From positions 1-24,844 of the forward strand of contig CALMSE010000225.1 in assembly GCA_937872275.1 (NCBI GenBank): a stretch of 24,844 bases of DNA, in the 5' to 3' direction. This stretch comes from an uncultured Leucobacter sp. Lineage in GTDB: Bacteria > Actinomycetota > Actinomycetes > Actinomycetales > Microbacteriaceae. Within the stretch, counting starts at the first letter, position 1. Each line of letters starts with the position of its first letter. Of this stretch, positions 15,525-23,041 are shown piece after piece. The notes beneath the pieces are model-generated. The model saw only the letters and a list, made by a program, of their open reading frames with translations. It had not been told where the DNA came from and did not search any database. The translations under genes were made by a program, and so were the position numbers.

Positions 15525-16682
15525 CTAGACCGGCGTCACGCCGAGCGGCCTGCCCGCGAGACCGCGGGGCCGATCCGCCAGCATCTCCGCGATGCGCGCG
15601 ACCTCATGCGAGGCGGGGTCGCCGGGCAGGGCGAGCACCGCCGGGGTGCCGGCGTCGCCCGCCGCGCGGAACTCGGGGCTGAGCGGCACGCTGCCGAGCA
15701 GCGGCACGGGTCCGTGCTCGGCGTCGCTCAGGCGATCCGCGACGGCCCGCCCGCCGCCCGAGCCGAAGAGATCGAGCACCGTGCCGTCGGGCTGGGCGAG
15801 ACCCGCCATGTTCTCGATCACGCCGATGACGCGCTGCCCGGTCTGCCGCGCGACGAGCGCGCTGCGCACCGCGACGTCGGCCGCGGCCGGCTGCGGCGTC
15901 GTGGCCACGAGCACCTCGGCGCGGGGGAGCAGCTGCCCCACGCTGATCGCGATGTCGCCCGTTCCCGGCGGCAGGTCGAGCAGCAGCACGTCGAGGTCGC
16001 CCCACCAGACGTCGGTGAGGAACTGCTCGATGGTGCGGTGCAGCATGGGCCCGCGCCACGACACCGCCGTCTCGCGCGGATCGGCGCCGCCGAGGAACAT
16101 GCCGATCGAGATCACCCGCACCCCGTGCGCGACGGGGGGCAGGATCATGTCGTCGACGCGGGTCGGCGGCTCGGTGCGGCCGTCGCGGCTGAGTCCCATG
16201 AGCGCGGGGATCGAGAAGCCGAAGACGTCGGCGTCGATGACGCCGACGGAGAGGCCGCGTGCCGCGAGCGCCGCCGCGAGGTTCGCGGTGAGCGACGACT
16301 TGCCGACGCCGCCCTTGCCGCTCGTGACGGCGATCACGCGGGTGAGCGAGTCCTCGCCGAACTGCAGCGGGCGATGCGCGCGATCGCCGCGCACGGTCTC
16401 GACGAATCGGCCCCGCTCCTCGGGGGTCATCACGCCGACCTCGACGCGCGCCGAGGAGACGCCCTCGGCGCCCTCCGCCGCGGCGAGCGTCTCGGCCTCG
16501 ATGCGCCGGGCCGCGGGACAGCCCGCGATCGAGAGCTTCAGCCGGACGGTCGCCGCTCCGGCCTCGTCGACCTCCGCGGCGGCGATCATGCCCAACTCGG
16601 TGATGGGGCGCAGGATCTCGGGATCGCGCACCTCTGCGAGCGCGTTCCAGAGCGCCTGCTCGACGGGGCGGGGCTCAGGCAC
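15525..16682 (-). CDS. mrp: Iron-sulfur cluster carrier ATPase Mrp (ApbC/Nbp35 family)
   Basis: 385-residue P-loop ATPase. The N-terminal MIP18-type domain (about 8-85) includes AGCPAARRIEAE. The deviant Walker A is SGKGGVGKSS (121-130), followed by DADVFGFSIPALMG, the Mrp-specific SIGMFLGG and RGPMLHRTIEQFL, and Walker B LLLDLPPGTGD. The protein should load or deliver Fe-S clusters in the cytoplasm, but the C-terminal CxxC that bridges a cluster in E. coli Mrp is absent: after VIENMAGL comes AQPDGTVLDLFGSGGG, and Cys55 is the only cysteine I see. That resembles other actinobacterial Mrp proteins. GTG overlaps the upstream gene by eight bases; last of three in the operon. Confidence 0.93.
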   Translation of the reverse strand: MPEPRPVEQALWNALAEVRDPEILRPITELGMIAAAEVDEAGAATVRLKLSIAGCPAARRIEAETLAAAEGAEGVSSARVEVGVMTPEERGRFVETVRGDRAHRPLQFGEDSLTRVIAVTSGKGGVGKSSLTANLAAALAARGLSVGVIDADVFGFSIPALMGLSRDGRTEPPTRVDDMILPPVAHGVRVISIGMFLGGADPRETAVSWRGPMLHRTIEQFLTDVWWGDLDVLLLDLPPGTGDIAISVGQLLPRAEVLVATTPQPAAADVAVRSALVARQTGQRVIGVIENMAGLAQPDGTVLDLFGSGGGRAVADRLSDAEHGPVPLLGSVPLSPEFRAAGDAGTPAVLALPGDPASHEVARIAEMLADRPRGLAGRPLGVTPV

Positions 16683-17316
16683 CGGACTCGGATCCCTCGG
16701 CCGACCCGCGGGGCGCTCCGAGCCCGTCGACGGGTTCCGGACCCGGTGCGGGCGCTTCGAGCGGCGACTCGTCGAGGGTCCCCTCGGCGCTCCGTTCGAG
16801 CTCGAGGTCGGCGAGCAGGGCCCGAAGCTCGGCGCGCACGAAGTCTCGATCGGGCAGATCCTTGATCGCGAGCCTGAGCGCCACCACCTCGCGGGCGAGG
16901 AACTCGGTGTCGGCGAGGTTGCGCTCGGCGCGCTGGCGGTCCTGCTCGATCTGCACCCGGTCGCGGTCGTCCTGCCGGTTCTGCGCGAGCAGGATCATCG
17001 GCGCGGCGTAGGAGGCCTGCAGCGAGAGGATCAGGGTGAGCGCGGTGAAGCCGAGGGCGGCGCTGTCGAAGCGCCACTGCTCGGGGGCGACCGTGTTCCA
17101 GGCCAGCCAGGCGATGCAGAACAGGGTGAGCACGAGCAGGAACCACGGGGTCCCCATGCCGCGGGCGATCGCCTCGGTCCAGCGGCCGAAGGTCTCGTTG
17201 CTGCTGGTGCCCCCGCCGTCGTCGCCGAGATCGCCGCGCCCGCGGTAGCCCCGCCGGCCGGCCGCCTGGGGGGAGTCGAGGCTCGTGTCGCCCCCGCGAC
17301 CTCCGAACAGCCTCAT
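16675..17316 (-). CDS. DUF1003 membrane protein
   Basis: 213-residue protein with the DUF1003 signature: two membrane helices (about 57-77 and 86-106) with NTVAPEQWRFDSAALGFTAL between them, then APMILLAQNRQDDRDR and a long charged helix reading QIEQDRQRAERNLADTEF. The N-terminal 40 residues are Gly/Arg-rich and probably disordered, and the acidic Pro/Glu tail is also low complexity. DUF1003 proteins are of unknown role; in actinobacteria they sit next to MgtE_N/CBS proteins, as here (Rv1231c-Rv1232c area). The ATG overlaps the upstream stop (ATGA), and the end overlaps mrp by eight bases, so the three genes form a coupled operon. Confidence 0.88.
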   Translation of the reverse strand: MRLFGGRGGDTSLDSPQAAGRRGYRGRGDLGDDGGGTSSNETFGRWTEAIARGMGTPWFLLVLTLFCIAWLAWNTVAPEQWRFDSAALGFTALTLILSLQASYAAPMILLAQNRQDDRDRVQIEQDRQRAERNLADTEFLAREVVALRLAIKDLPDRDFVRAELRALLADLELERSAEGTLDESPLEAPAPGPEPVDGLGAPRGSAEGSESGA

Positions 17317-18575
17317 CGCCGCGCCCGCCGTCGGTGTGCCGGCGCCTGGTCGTCGGCGTGGCGCCAGTCGTCGGGCAGCAGGTGGTCGAGCACGTCGTCG
17401 ATCGTGACGACTCCCACCAGGTGGTGCTGATCGTCGACGACGGGCAGCGCCACCATGTCGTAGCTCGCGAGACGCCGGGCGACCTCGGCCGCGCTCGCGT
17501 GCACCGGGATCGCCTCGATCGCGGTGTCGAGCAGCGCCGAGAGGCGCTCGTGCGGAGGGAAGCGCAGCATGCGCTGGAAGTGGGCCATGCCGAGGTACTC
17601 GCCGGTCGGGGTCTCGAAGGGCGGATGGGTGACGTAGACGGCCGAGGCCATCGCGACGGGCACCTCGGCCCGGCGGATCAGCGCGAGGCCCTCGGCCACG
17701 CTCGACTCCCCCGAGAGCACGATGGGCGAGGGGCTCATGAGGCCGCCCGCCGTGTCGGCGTCGTACTCGAGAAGACGGCGCACGTCCTCCGCCTCCTCGG
17801 GCTCCATCAGCTCGAGCAGCTCCTCGCCCTGGGCGGCGGGCAGTGCGGAGATGAGGTCGGCCGCGTCGTCGGGCTCCATCTGGTCGAGCACGTCGGCGGT
17901 GCGGTCGCTGTGCAGCTGGGCGAGCAGCGCCAGCTGATCGGCCTCCACCATCTCCTCGAGGGCGTCGGCGACCCGATCGTCGGGCAGCTCGTCGATCACC
18001 TCGAGCATGCGCGAGTTCGGCAGCTCGAGCAGCGCCTCGGCGAGGTCCGCCGGCTTCAGGTCGACGAGGGTCTGGATCAGCAGCCCGGCCGACTGCGCCT
18101 TCGCCGACTCGCTCGGCAGCCGGATGTCGGCCCAGCGCACGATGCGCGTATCGCCGCGGGCGAAGGGCGCCGAGGGCCGGGGCAGCCGCACGAACAGCTC
18201 GGAGACGAGCCACTCGCCGCTGCGCGCGCGGTCGATGGCCGCGTCCTCGATCGTGGCCGAGGTGCCGTCGACGAGGGTCACCTCGCGCCCGATCATCTCG
18301 GCGATCATGCGGGTCTCGCCGCCGCGCTGTTCGAAGCGGCGCACGTTGATGAGGCCGGTCGCGATGATCTGGCCCGCCGCGATCGAGGTGATGCGCCCGA
18401 TGGGCACGAAGACGCGGCGTTTGCCCGGGATCTCGACGATCATGCCGACGACCCGCGGCGCCGCGCTCGCGCGGTAGACCACGAGCACGTCGCGCACCTT
18501 GCCGATGCGGTCGCCCGCGGGGTCGAACACGCCGCGCCCCGCCAGGCGCCCCACGAAGACCCTCGAACTGCTCAC
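17313..18575 (-). CDS. PRC-barrel/MgtE_N/CBS protein without membrane domain
   Basis: Soluble 420-residue protein. A PRC-barrel-like N-terminal part (LAGRGVFDPAGDRIGKVRDV, about 1-80) is followed by an MgtE N-terminal superhelix (about 165-270, with LKPADLAEALLELP, LDQMEPDDAADLISALP and LMEPEEAEDVRRLL) and two CBS modules (about 278-340 and 349-402, the second with VALPVVDDQHHLVGVVTIDD). In MgtE Mg2+ channels these domains gate a C-terminal pore, which is missing here, so this is not a transporter by itself. It may sense Mg2+ or adenine nucleotides and act on a partner such as the DUF1003 protein. The GTG lies six bases after a TACCCT -10, so the mRNA is probably leaderless. Confidence 0.88.
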   Translation of the reverse strand: MSSSRVFVGRLAGRGVFDPAGDRIGKVRDVLVVYRASAAPRVVGMIVEIPGKRRVFVPIGRITSIAAGQIIATGLINVRRFEQRGGETRMIAEMIGREVTLVDGTSATIEDAAIDRARSGEWLVSELFVRLPRPSAPFARGDTRIVRWADIRLPSESAKAQSAGLLIQTLVDLKPADLAEALLELPNSRMLEVIDELPDDRVADALEEMVEADQLALLAQLHSDRTADVLDQMEPDDAADLISALPAAQGEELLELMEPEEAEDVRRLLEYDADTAGGLMSPSPIVLSGESSVAEGLALIRRAEVPVAMASAVYVTHPPFETPTGEYLGMAHFQRMLRFPPHERLSALLDTAIEAIPVHASAAEVARRLASYDMVALPVVDDQHHLVGVVTIDDVLDHLLPDDWRHADDQAPAHRRRARR

Positions 18576-18581
18576 CCCTCC

Positions 18582-18587
18582 AGGGTA
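18582..18587 (-). promoter_or_regulatory. Leaderless -10 (TACCCT) of the MgtE_N/CBS-DUF1003-mrp operon
   Basis: TACCCT on the - strand ends six bases before the GTG, the same spacing as at dapD. The intervening GGAGGG touches the GTG too closely to be a normal ribosome binding site, which favours leaderless initiation. Confidence 0.5.
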
Positions 18588-18644
18588 GTGCTCGAACGCG
18601 TCCGCGCGCTGCGCCCGCTCAGGCTGAGATGGGAGAATCGGAGG

Positions 18645-19151
18645 ATGAGCACTCCCACCCCGAATCCCGGGCGGCGCATGTCGCGGATGCCCGAGCTGCC
18701 GAAGGGCGAGGTCATCTCGACCTACGACCGCTACGCCGACGCGATGCAGGCCGTCGACCGCCTCGTGCGCGCCGACTTCCCGGTGAACGAGGTCTCGATC
18801 CTCGGCAACGACCTGCGCAGCGTCGAGCGCGTGACCGGCAGGCTGAGCTACGGCCGGGTCGCCCTGATGGGCGCGCTGTCGGGGGCCTACCTCGGCCTCT
18901 TCCTCGGTCTCCTGCTCTTCATCTTCCAGCCCGAGAACGCGGCGATCTTCGGCGTGTTCCTCGCCGCGATCGCCATCGGAGCGGGCTTCGGCATGCTCTT
19001 CGCCGTGCTCTCCTACGCGATGAACCGCAACCGCAGGGGCTTCTCCTCGGTGATGCAGTTCGTGGCCTCCCGCTACGACCTCATCACCGAGCCCGCGCTC
19101 GTGGGTCGCGCGCGCGGCATCCTGAGCGGCCTCGGCGAGGAGGGCGAGTGA
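18645..19151 (+). CDS. General stress protein 17M-like membrane protein
   Basis: 168-residue protein. The N-terminal domain (about 22-65, GEVISTYDRYADAMQAVDRL then FPVNEVSILGNDLRSVERVT) matches the YflT/general stress 17M-like fold. GRLSYGRVALMGALSGAYLG leads into two membrane helices (about 70-125), and a short C-terminal tail YDLITEPALVGRARGI ends the protein. This family lies beside the DUF1003 and MgtE_N/CBS genes in many actinobacteria. Its role is unknown. The ATG touches a CGGAGG, and GAGAAT lies six bases upstream in the position of a leaderless -10, though its first base does not fit. It diverges from the MgtE_N/CBS operon and converges with the AraC gene, four bases apart. Confidence 0.85.
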   Translation: MSTPTPNPGRRMSRMPELPKGEVISTYDRYADAMQAVDRLVRADFPVNEVSILGNDLRSVERVTGRLSYGRVALMGALSGAYLGLFLGLLLFIFQPENAAIFGVFLAAIAIGAGFGMLFAVLSYAMNRNRRGFSSVMQFVASRYDLITEPALVGRARGILSGLGEEGE

Positions 19152-19155
19152 CCGC

Positions 19156-20085
19156 TCAGGCGGATCCGGCGAGGGCCCGCCCGCGGTAGGCCGTCGGCGA
19201 GCAGCCCGCATGCGCCCTGAACGCGTGCGAGAAATGCGACGCCGAGGCGTAGCCGCAGGCCGCCGCGACCTCCCGCACCGAGCGGTCGCCCGTCGCGAGC
19301 AGCTCCTCGGCCCGCCGCATGCGGGCGTCGGCGATGAAGCGGCTCGGCGAGCCGCCGCGCTCCTCGAACACGCGGGCCAGCTGCCGCTCCGAGAGGTGCA
19401 CGGCCGCGGCGACCTCTCGCACGCCGAGCCCGGGCTCGTGGAGCCGGGTCTCGATGTGCCGGACCGCGGCGGAGTAGTGGCCCGGAGCGAGGGTCTCGCG
19501 CGCCGTGCGCTCGAGTGCGCGGATGAGGCGATCCGCCGCGGTGCCGAGCCGGGCATCGCCGCCTCCGCCGCGCAGGCCGGCGTAGACGTGCTGCAGGGCC
19601 TCGGGGGCGCCGGCGCCCGCGCCCGAGCGCGAGAGCCCGGTGCGCAGCCGCGCGCAGGGTCGCCTGCGCCACTCCTCTGCGAGCGGCATGCCGCCCTCTC
19701 CCGATTCGAAGAGCACGAGTCGCGTGTCGTCGTGGAACGAGATGAAGAAGGGATCGGCCGGATCGTAGACCAGCGTGTCGCCCGGGCCGGCGATCTCCAT
19801 CGCCCTGCGCGACCAGTACATCGCGCGCCCGGAGAGCACGGTCGTGAAGTAGAGGGATGCCCCCGATCCGCTCCTCGCAGTCCCGGTGAGGTCGACGACG
19901 TGGCCGTTGCTCGCGAAGCTGTGCACGCGGCCCGCGTCGACCTCCATGGCCGCGTGGTCGCTGACGATGCCCTCTTCGCTCAGGGGGCGGTAGTCGGCGA
20001 CGAAGAGCGCCTCGCTGAGGTGCTCGCGCCAGGCCTCCGTGCGCTGGGCCGCCGGATAGTCGAGGGTGCTGAAGCGCTCGAGCAT
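19156..20085 (-). CDS. AraC-family transcriptional regulator
   Basis: 309-residue regulator. The N-terminal half (about 10-180) looks like the AraC-binding-like domain, with SLYFTTVLSGRAMYWSRRAM and PGDTLVYDPADPFFISFHDD typical of a cupin-like sensor. The C-terminal AraC domain (about 205-302) carries two helix-turn-helix motifs: VREVAAAVHLSERQLARVFE and VREVAAACGYASASHFSHAF, ending in AHAGCSPTAYRGR. The ATG has GGAGGGAGT about 5 nt upstream and a TATAGT -10 further up. It sits 80 bp downstream of the monooxygenase on the same strand with its own promoter. It probably controls that gene and the divergent transporter; the inducer is unknown. Confidence 0.9.
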   Translation of the reverse strand: MLERFSTLDYPAAQRTEAWREHLSEALFVADYRPLSEEGIVSDHAAMEVDAGRVHSFASNGHVVDLTGTARSGSGASLYFTTVLSGRAMYWSRRAMEIAGPGDTLVYDPADPFFISFHDDTRLVLFESGEGGMPLAEEWRRRPCARLRTGLSRSGAGAGAPEALQHVYAGLRGGGGDARLGTAADRLIRALERTARETLAPGHYSAAVRHIETRLHEPGLGVREVAAAVHLSERQLARVFEERGGSPSRFIADARMRRAEELLATGDRSVREVAAACGYASASHFSHAFRAHAGCSPTAYRGRALAGSA

Positions 20086-20120
20086 CGGACTCCCTCCGCC
20101 GTCGCCGCCCGGACAGCCCC

Positions 20121-20126
20121 ACTATA
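20121..20126 (-). promoter_or_regulatory. -10 (TATAGT) of the araC-type gene
   Basis: TATAGT on the - strand is close to consensus, 35 nt before the start, leaving a leader of about 29 nt with a good GGAGGGAGT site. No -35 match is visible, which would fit an activator-dependent or autoregulated promoter. Confidence 0.5.
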
Positions 20127-20143
20127 ACGCGGCGCGGCCGATC

Positions 20144-20182
20144 CCGCGCCGGTAGGGCGCGCCGCTCAGCCGCGCCGGTAGG
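20144..20182. repeat. 13-bp direct repeat around the monooxygenase stop
   Basis: CCGCGCCGGTAGG occurs at 20144-20156 and again at 20170-20182, 26 bp apart; the second copy encodes the last residues of the monooxygenase. It may be a small duplication of the gene end or a pair of binding sites upstream of the araC-type promoter. Confidence 0.45.
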
Positions 20183-21536
20183 CCGCCGCCGGGTGGTCGT
20201 CCCCGACCCTGCTCCGCCCCTCGCCGTAGTAGTACTCGCGCAGGGTGCTGCCCGCGTAGTCGTCCCACACCCGCCCGCGCTTCTGCAGCTCCGGCACCAC
20301 GAGCTCCACGAACTGCTCGTAGGTCTCGGGCGAGACGGCGTGGAAGAGGTTGACGCCGTCCAGCCCTGCGGTCTCGACCCAGTCCTCGATCTCGTCGGCG
20401 ACCGTCTCGGGGCTGCCGACGATCACCGGTCCGACGCCGCCGATCCGCATGAAGTCCACGAGATCCGCCGTGGTCCACTGCTTCGAGGGATCGGCGGTGG
20501 TGAGCAGCGCGAGGGTCGATCGCATGGAGTTCGTGTCCACGTATTCCAGCACCTGGTCCGGGGTGAAGGTCGACATGTCGACGCCCGACCAGCCGCCGTA
20601 GAGCGCGAGCGAGCCCTCCGGGGTGGCGTACGAGACCGCCTCGTCGTACAGGCGCTCGGCCGCCGCGTCGCTGTCGCCGACGATCACCGTGATCTGCTGC
20701 ATGATGCGCAGCGCGTCGCGCGGGCGGCCGAGCTGCTCGGCCTCGTCGCGCAGGGTGCCGACGATCTTCCCCGCGATGTCCTTGCGCATGCCGTTGATGA
20801 ACACGCCCTCGCCGTGCTGCGCCGCGAAGGTCGCGCCGCGCGAGGAGGCGCCGGCCTGGAAGATCACCGGCGTGCGCTGGGGCGAGGGCGAGGTCAGGTG
20901 GATCCCGGGAACGCTGTAGTGCCGGCCCTCATGGCCGATCGCATGCACCTTGGCGGGGTCGGTGAAGACGCCCGACTCGCGGTCGGCGAGCACCGCGTCC
21001 TCCTCCCACGAGCCCTCCCAGAGCTTGTAGACGACGTCCATGAACTCGTCGCCCATGTCGTAGCGCAGGTCGTGGTCGAGCTGCCGCTTCAGCCCGAGGT
21101 TGCGCGCGGCGCTCTCGAGGTACGAGGTGACGACGTTGAAGCCCATGCGGCCCTTCGTGAGGTGGTCGAGGGAGGAGAAGCGCCGAGCCAGCGCGTAGGG
21201 CTGCTCGTAGGTGGTCGCCGCGGTGACGGCGAAGCCGAGCCGGGAGGTGGCGGCCGCCATCGCCGAGATCAGGGTGAAGGGGTCGAGGATCGGCACCTGG
21301 GAGGCGTTGCGCAGCGCGGCATCGGGGGATCCGCCGTAGACGTCGTACACGCCGAGCACGTCCGCGAGGAAGAGCGAGTCGAACTTGCCGCGCTCGAGCG
21401 TCTTCGCGAGATCGACCCAGTACTCGAGGTCGGTGTAGCCCTCGGCAGCCTTCGAGCGCGGATTGCGCCAGGCCCCCGAGGTGTGCTGGCACGGGGTGGC
21501 GATCTGGAAGGCGTTGAGGCTGATCCTCTTGCTCAT
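20166..21536 (-). CDS. FMN-dependent monooxygenase of the NtaA/SnaA/DszA family
   Basis: 456-residue bacterial luciferase-like flavin monooxygenase. The N-terminus KRISLNAFQIATPCQHTSGA and the blocks FDSLFLADVLGVYDVYGG, DPFTLISAMAAATSRLGFAV, SSLDHLTKGRMGFNVVTSYL and TPVIFQAGASSRGATFAAQH are typical of the group that includes nitrilotriacetate monooxygenase, dimethyl-sulfide monooxygenase and dibenzothiophene-sulfone monooxygenase. These enzymes use FMNH2 from a separate reductase, and none is encoded nearby. The substrate cannot be named; a C-S or C-N cleaving role is possible. ATG 21536 has AAAGGAG 4 nt upstream. The gene is divergent from an MFS transporter and followed by an araC-type regulator, which suggests a small catabolic unit. 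Confidence 0.9.
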   Translation of the reverse strand: MSKRISLNAFQIATPCQHTSGAWRNPRSKAAEGYTDLEYWVDLAKTLERGKFDSLFLADVLGVYDVYGGSPDAALRNASQVPILDPFTLISAMAAATSRLGFAVTAATTYEQPYALARRFSSLDHLTKGRMGFNVVTSYLESAARNLGLKRQLDHDLRYDMGDEFMDVVYKLWEGSWEEDAVLADRESGVFTDPAKVHAIGHEGRHYSVPGIHLTSPSPQRTPVIFQAGASSRGATFAAQHGEGVFINGMRKDIAGKIVGTLRDEAEQLGRPRDALRIMQQITVIVGDSDAAAERLYDEAVSYATPEGSLALYGGWSGVDMSTFTPDQVLEYVDTNSMRSTLALLTTADPSKQWTTADLVDFMRIGGVGPVIVGSPETVADEIEDWVETAGLDGVNLFHAVSPETYEQFVELVVPELQKRGRVWDDYAGSTLREYYYGEGRSRVGDDHPAAAYRRG

Positions 21537-21638
21537 GGTGCTCCTTTGCGACGGCATCTTTCGAGAGTGGGGCGATCCGCGTCCGGCGGGAGTGAGACGG
21601 ACCGGGCGGGAGACCCGCGCTTCCATTCAACTGCGCCG

Positions 21639-21696
21639 TCGGACGCGGGGTTTGCAGGAATCGGACGCCGTCGTGCGGAGATCGGACGCGTCCGAT
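21639..21696. promoter_or_regulatory. Three TCGGACGC direct repeats at 22- and 21-bp spacing, the last within a palindrome
   Basis: TCGGACGC begins at 21639, 21661 and 21682, so the copies lie on one face of the helix. The last belongs to the perfect 16-bp palindrome ATCGGACGCGTCCGAT (21681-21696), and an inverted near-copy GCGTCCGG is at 21579-21586. They lie between the divergent monooxygenase and MFS genes. AraC-type dimers commonly bind half-sites about 21 bp apart, so these are likely regulator sites. The rest of the 208-bp gap has no clear -10. Confidence 0.55.
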
Positions 21697-21744
21697 GCGG
21701 GGAGCCGGGCCTTTGGGAGGCTGGCACCGATGAGAGGAGCGCAC

Positions 21745-22965
21745 ATGCGCGAACCGGAAGGACCGCCCGCGCTGTCGGCGGTCGGCGCGGCGTGGATCGC
21801 GCGTCGCGGTCGGCGCGTCGTGACCCTGGTGAGCATCGCCACGCTGCTGGCGATGTCCACCTGGTTCGCGGCCTCCTTCGTGCTGGTCCAGCTGCGACCC
21901 GCCCTGCGCCTCGAAGCGTGGCAGGAGGCGCTGGTCACCGTGGCGGTGCAGCTCGGATTCGCTCTCGGCGCCCTGCTCGTGAGCGCCGCGGGTCTGGCCG
22001 ACCGCGTGCGCGAACGTCATCTCTTCGCGCTCTGCGCGGGCGGTGCGGCGGCGGCGAACCTGACCGCGCTCGTCACCCGGGATCCGGCGCTCGTCGTCGC
22101 CTCCCGATTCCTGGTGGGCTTCCTGCTCGCCGGGGTCTATCCCGCGGCGCTCGCGATCGTCGGCACCTGGGTGCGGCCGCGGAGCCGCGGCTGGGCGCTG
22201 GGGCTCGTGATCGGGGCGCTCACCCTGGGCTCGGCGCTGCCGCATCTGGTCGCCGCCGCCGCGCCTCTCGACTGGCGCGCGGTGCTCGTGACGACGAGCG
22301 TTCTCACCGCGGTCGGGGCGGCGCTGGCGCTCGCGACCGGGCGCGACGGTCCCTGGCGACCCGAACGGCGGAGCTTCTCGCTTCGCGAGGTCGTGCGGGT
22401 GCTCGCCGACCGGAAGGTGCGCCTCGTCATCCTCGCCTACCTGGGCCACATGTGGGAGCTGTACGCGATGTGGGCGGCGATCGGCGCCTTCTTCGCCTGG
22501 CGGCTGCACCGCCAGGACGATCAGGCGATCGCGTCGATGCTGGCCTTCTGCGTGATCGGCGTCGGCGCGATCGGCTGCGTCGCGGGGGGCTGGCTCGCCG
22601 CTCGCCGGGGAAGCGCGGCGGCGGCCGGTGCCTCCCTCGTCGTGTCCGGCGCCTGCGCCCTCGCGCTCGCGCTCAGCGGAACCTGGCCGACCTGGCTCGT
22701 GGTCGCCGCAGCGGCGCTGTACGGCTTCTCGGTGATCGCCGACTCGGCCCAGTTCTCGGCGCTCATCGTGGCGGCGGCTCCGCCGGCCTACATGGGGACG
22801 GCCCTCGCCTTCCAGCTCTCCGCGGGCTTCGCCCTGTCCGCCGTCAGCGTCCTGCTCACCCCCTGGCTCGTGGCCTTCCTCGGCTGGAGCGGCTTCTTCC
22901 TCGTGCTCGCTCTCGGCCCGGTCGCCGCTCTGCTGGCGCTCCGTGCCCTCCGGTCGCTGCGCTGA
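21745..22965 (+). CDS. MFS transporter
   Basis: 406-residue membrane protein with about 12 hydrophobic segments in two halves. The loop 2-3 region (LADRVRERHLF) and the loop at helix 4-5 (SRFLVGFLLAGVYPAALAIV) fit the major facilitator fold, and a basic central loop (GRDGPWRPERRSFSLREVVR) separates the halves. ATG 21745 has AGAGGAG about 5 nt upstream; ATG 21730, with GGGAGG 9 nt upstream, would add five residues. It diverges from the FMN monooxygenase, so it may import that enzyme's substrate or export a product. Family-level assignment within MFS is not possible from sequence reading alone. Confidence 0.88.
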   Translation: MREPEGPPALSAVGAAWIARRGRRVVTLVSIATLLAMSTWFAASFVLVQLRPALRLEAWQEALVTVAVQLGFALGALLVSAAGLADRVRERHLFALCAGGAAAANLTALVTRDPALVVASRFLVGFLLAGVYPAALAIVGTWVRPRSRGWALGLVIGALTLGSALPHLVAAAAPLDWRAVLVTTSVLTAVGAALALATGRDGPWRPERRSFSLREVVRVLADRKVRLVILAYLGHMWELYAMWAAIGAFFAWRLHRQDDQAIASMLAFCVIGVGAIGCVAGGWLAARRGSAAAAGASLVVSGACALALALSGTWPTWLVVAAAALYGFSVIADSAQFSALIVAAAPPAYMGTALAFQLSAGFALSAVSVLLTPWLVAFLGWSGFFLVLALGPVAALLALRALRSLR

Positions 22966-23003
22966 CCCCGGTCGGGACGGTCGCGCGCCCCGGGAACGGG
23001 GCA

Positions 23004-23029
23004 GGAATAAACCGCGCCGCACCGCGGTT
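23004..23029 (+). promoter_or_regulatory. SigR/SigH-like promoter GGAAT-N18-GTT before yceI
   Basis: GGAAT (23004-23008), eighteen bases, then GTT (23027-23029) matches the consensus of Streptomyces SigR and mycobacterial SigH, the thiol-oxidative stress sigma factors. Transcription would start near 23036, giving a leader of about 50 nt. The AACCGCG/CGCGGTT pair (23010-23016, 23023-23029) also makes a small hairpin that overlaps the spacer. Confidence 0.5.
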
Positions 23030-23041
23030 GCCACCCTGTGA

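Noticed and set aside
13911..16865. 984-codon frame across the EAL gene and mrp
   Set aside because: Shadow frame: Arg-rich, no domain, and it crosses two convergent real genes.
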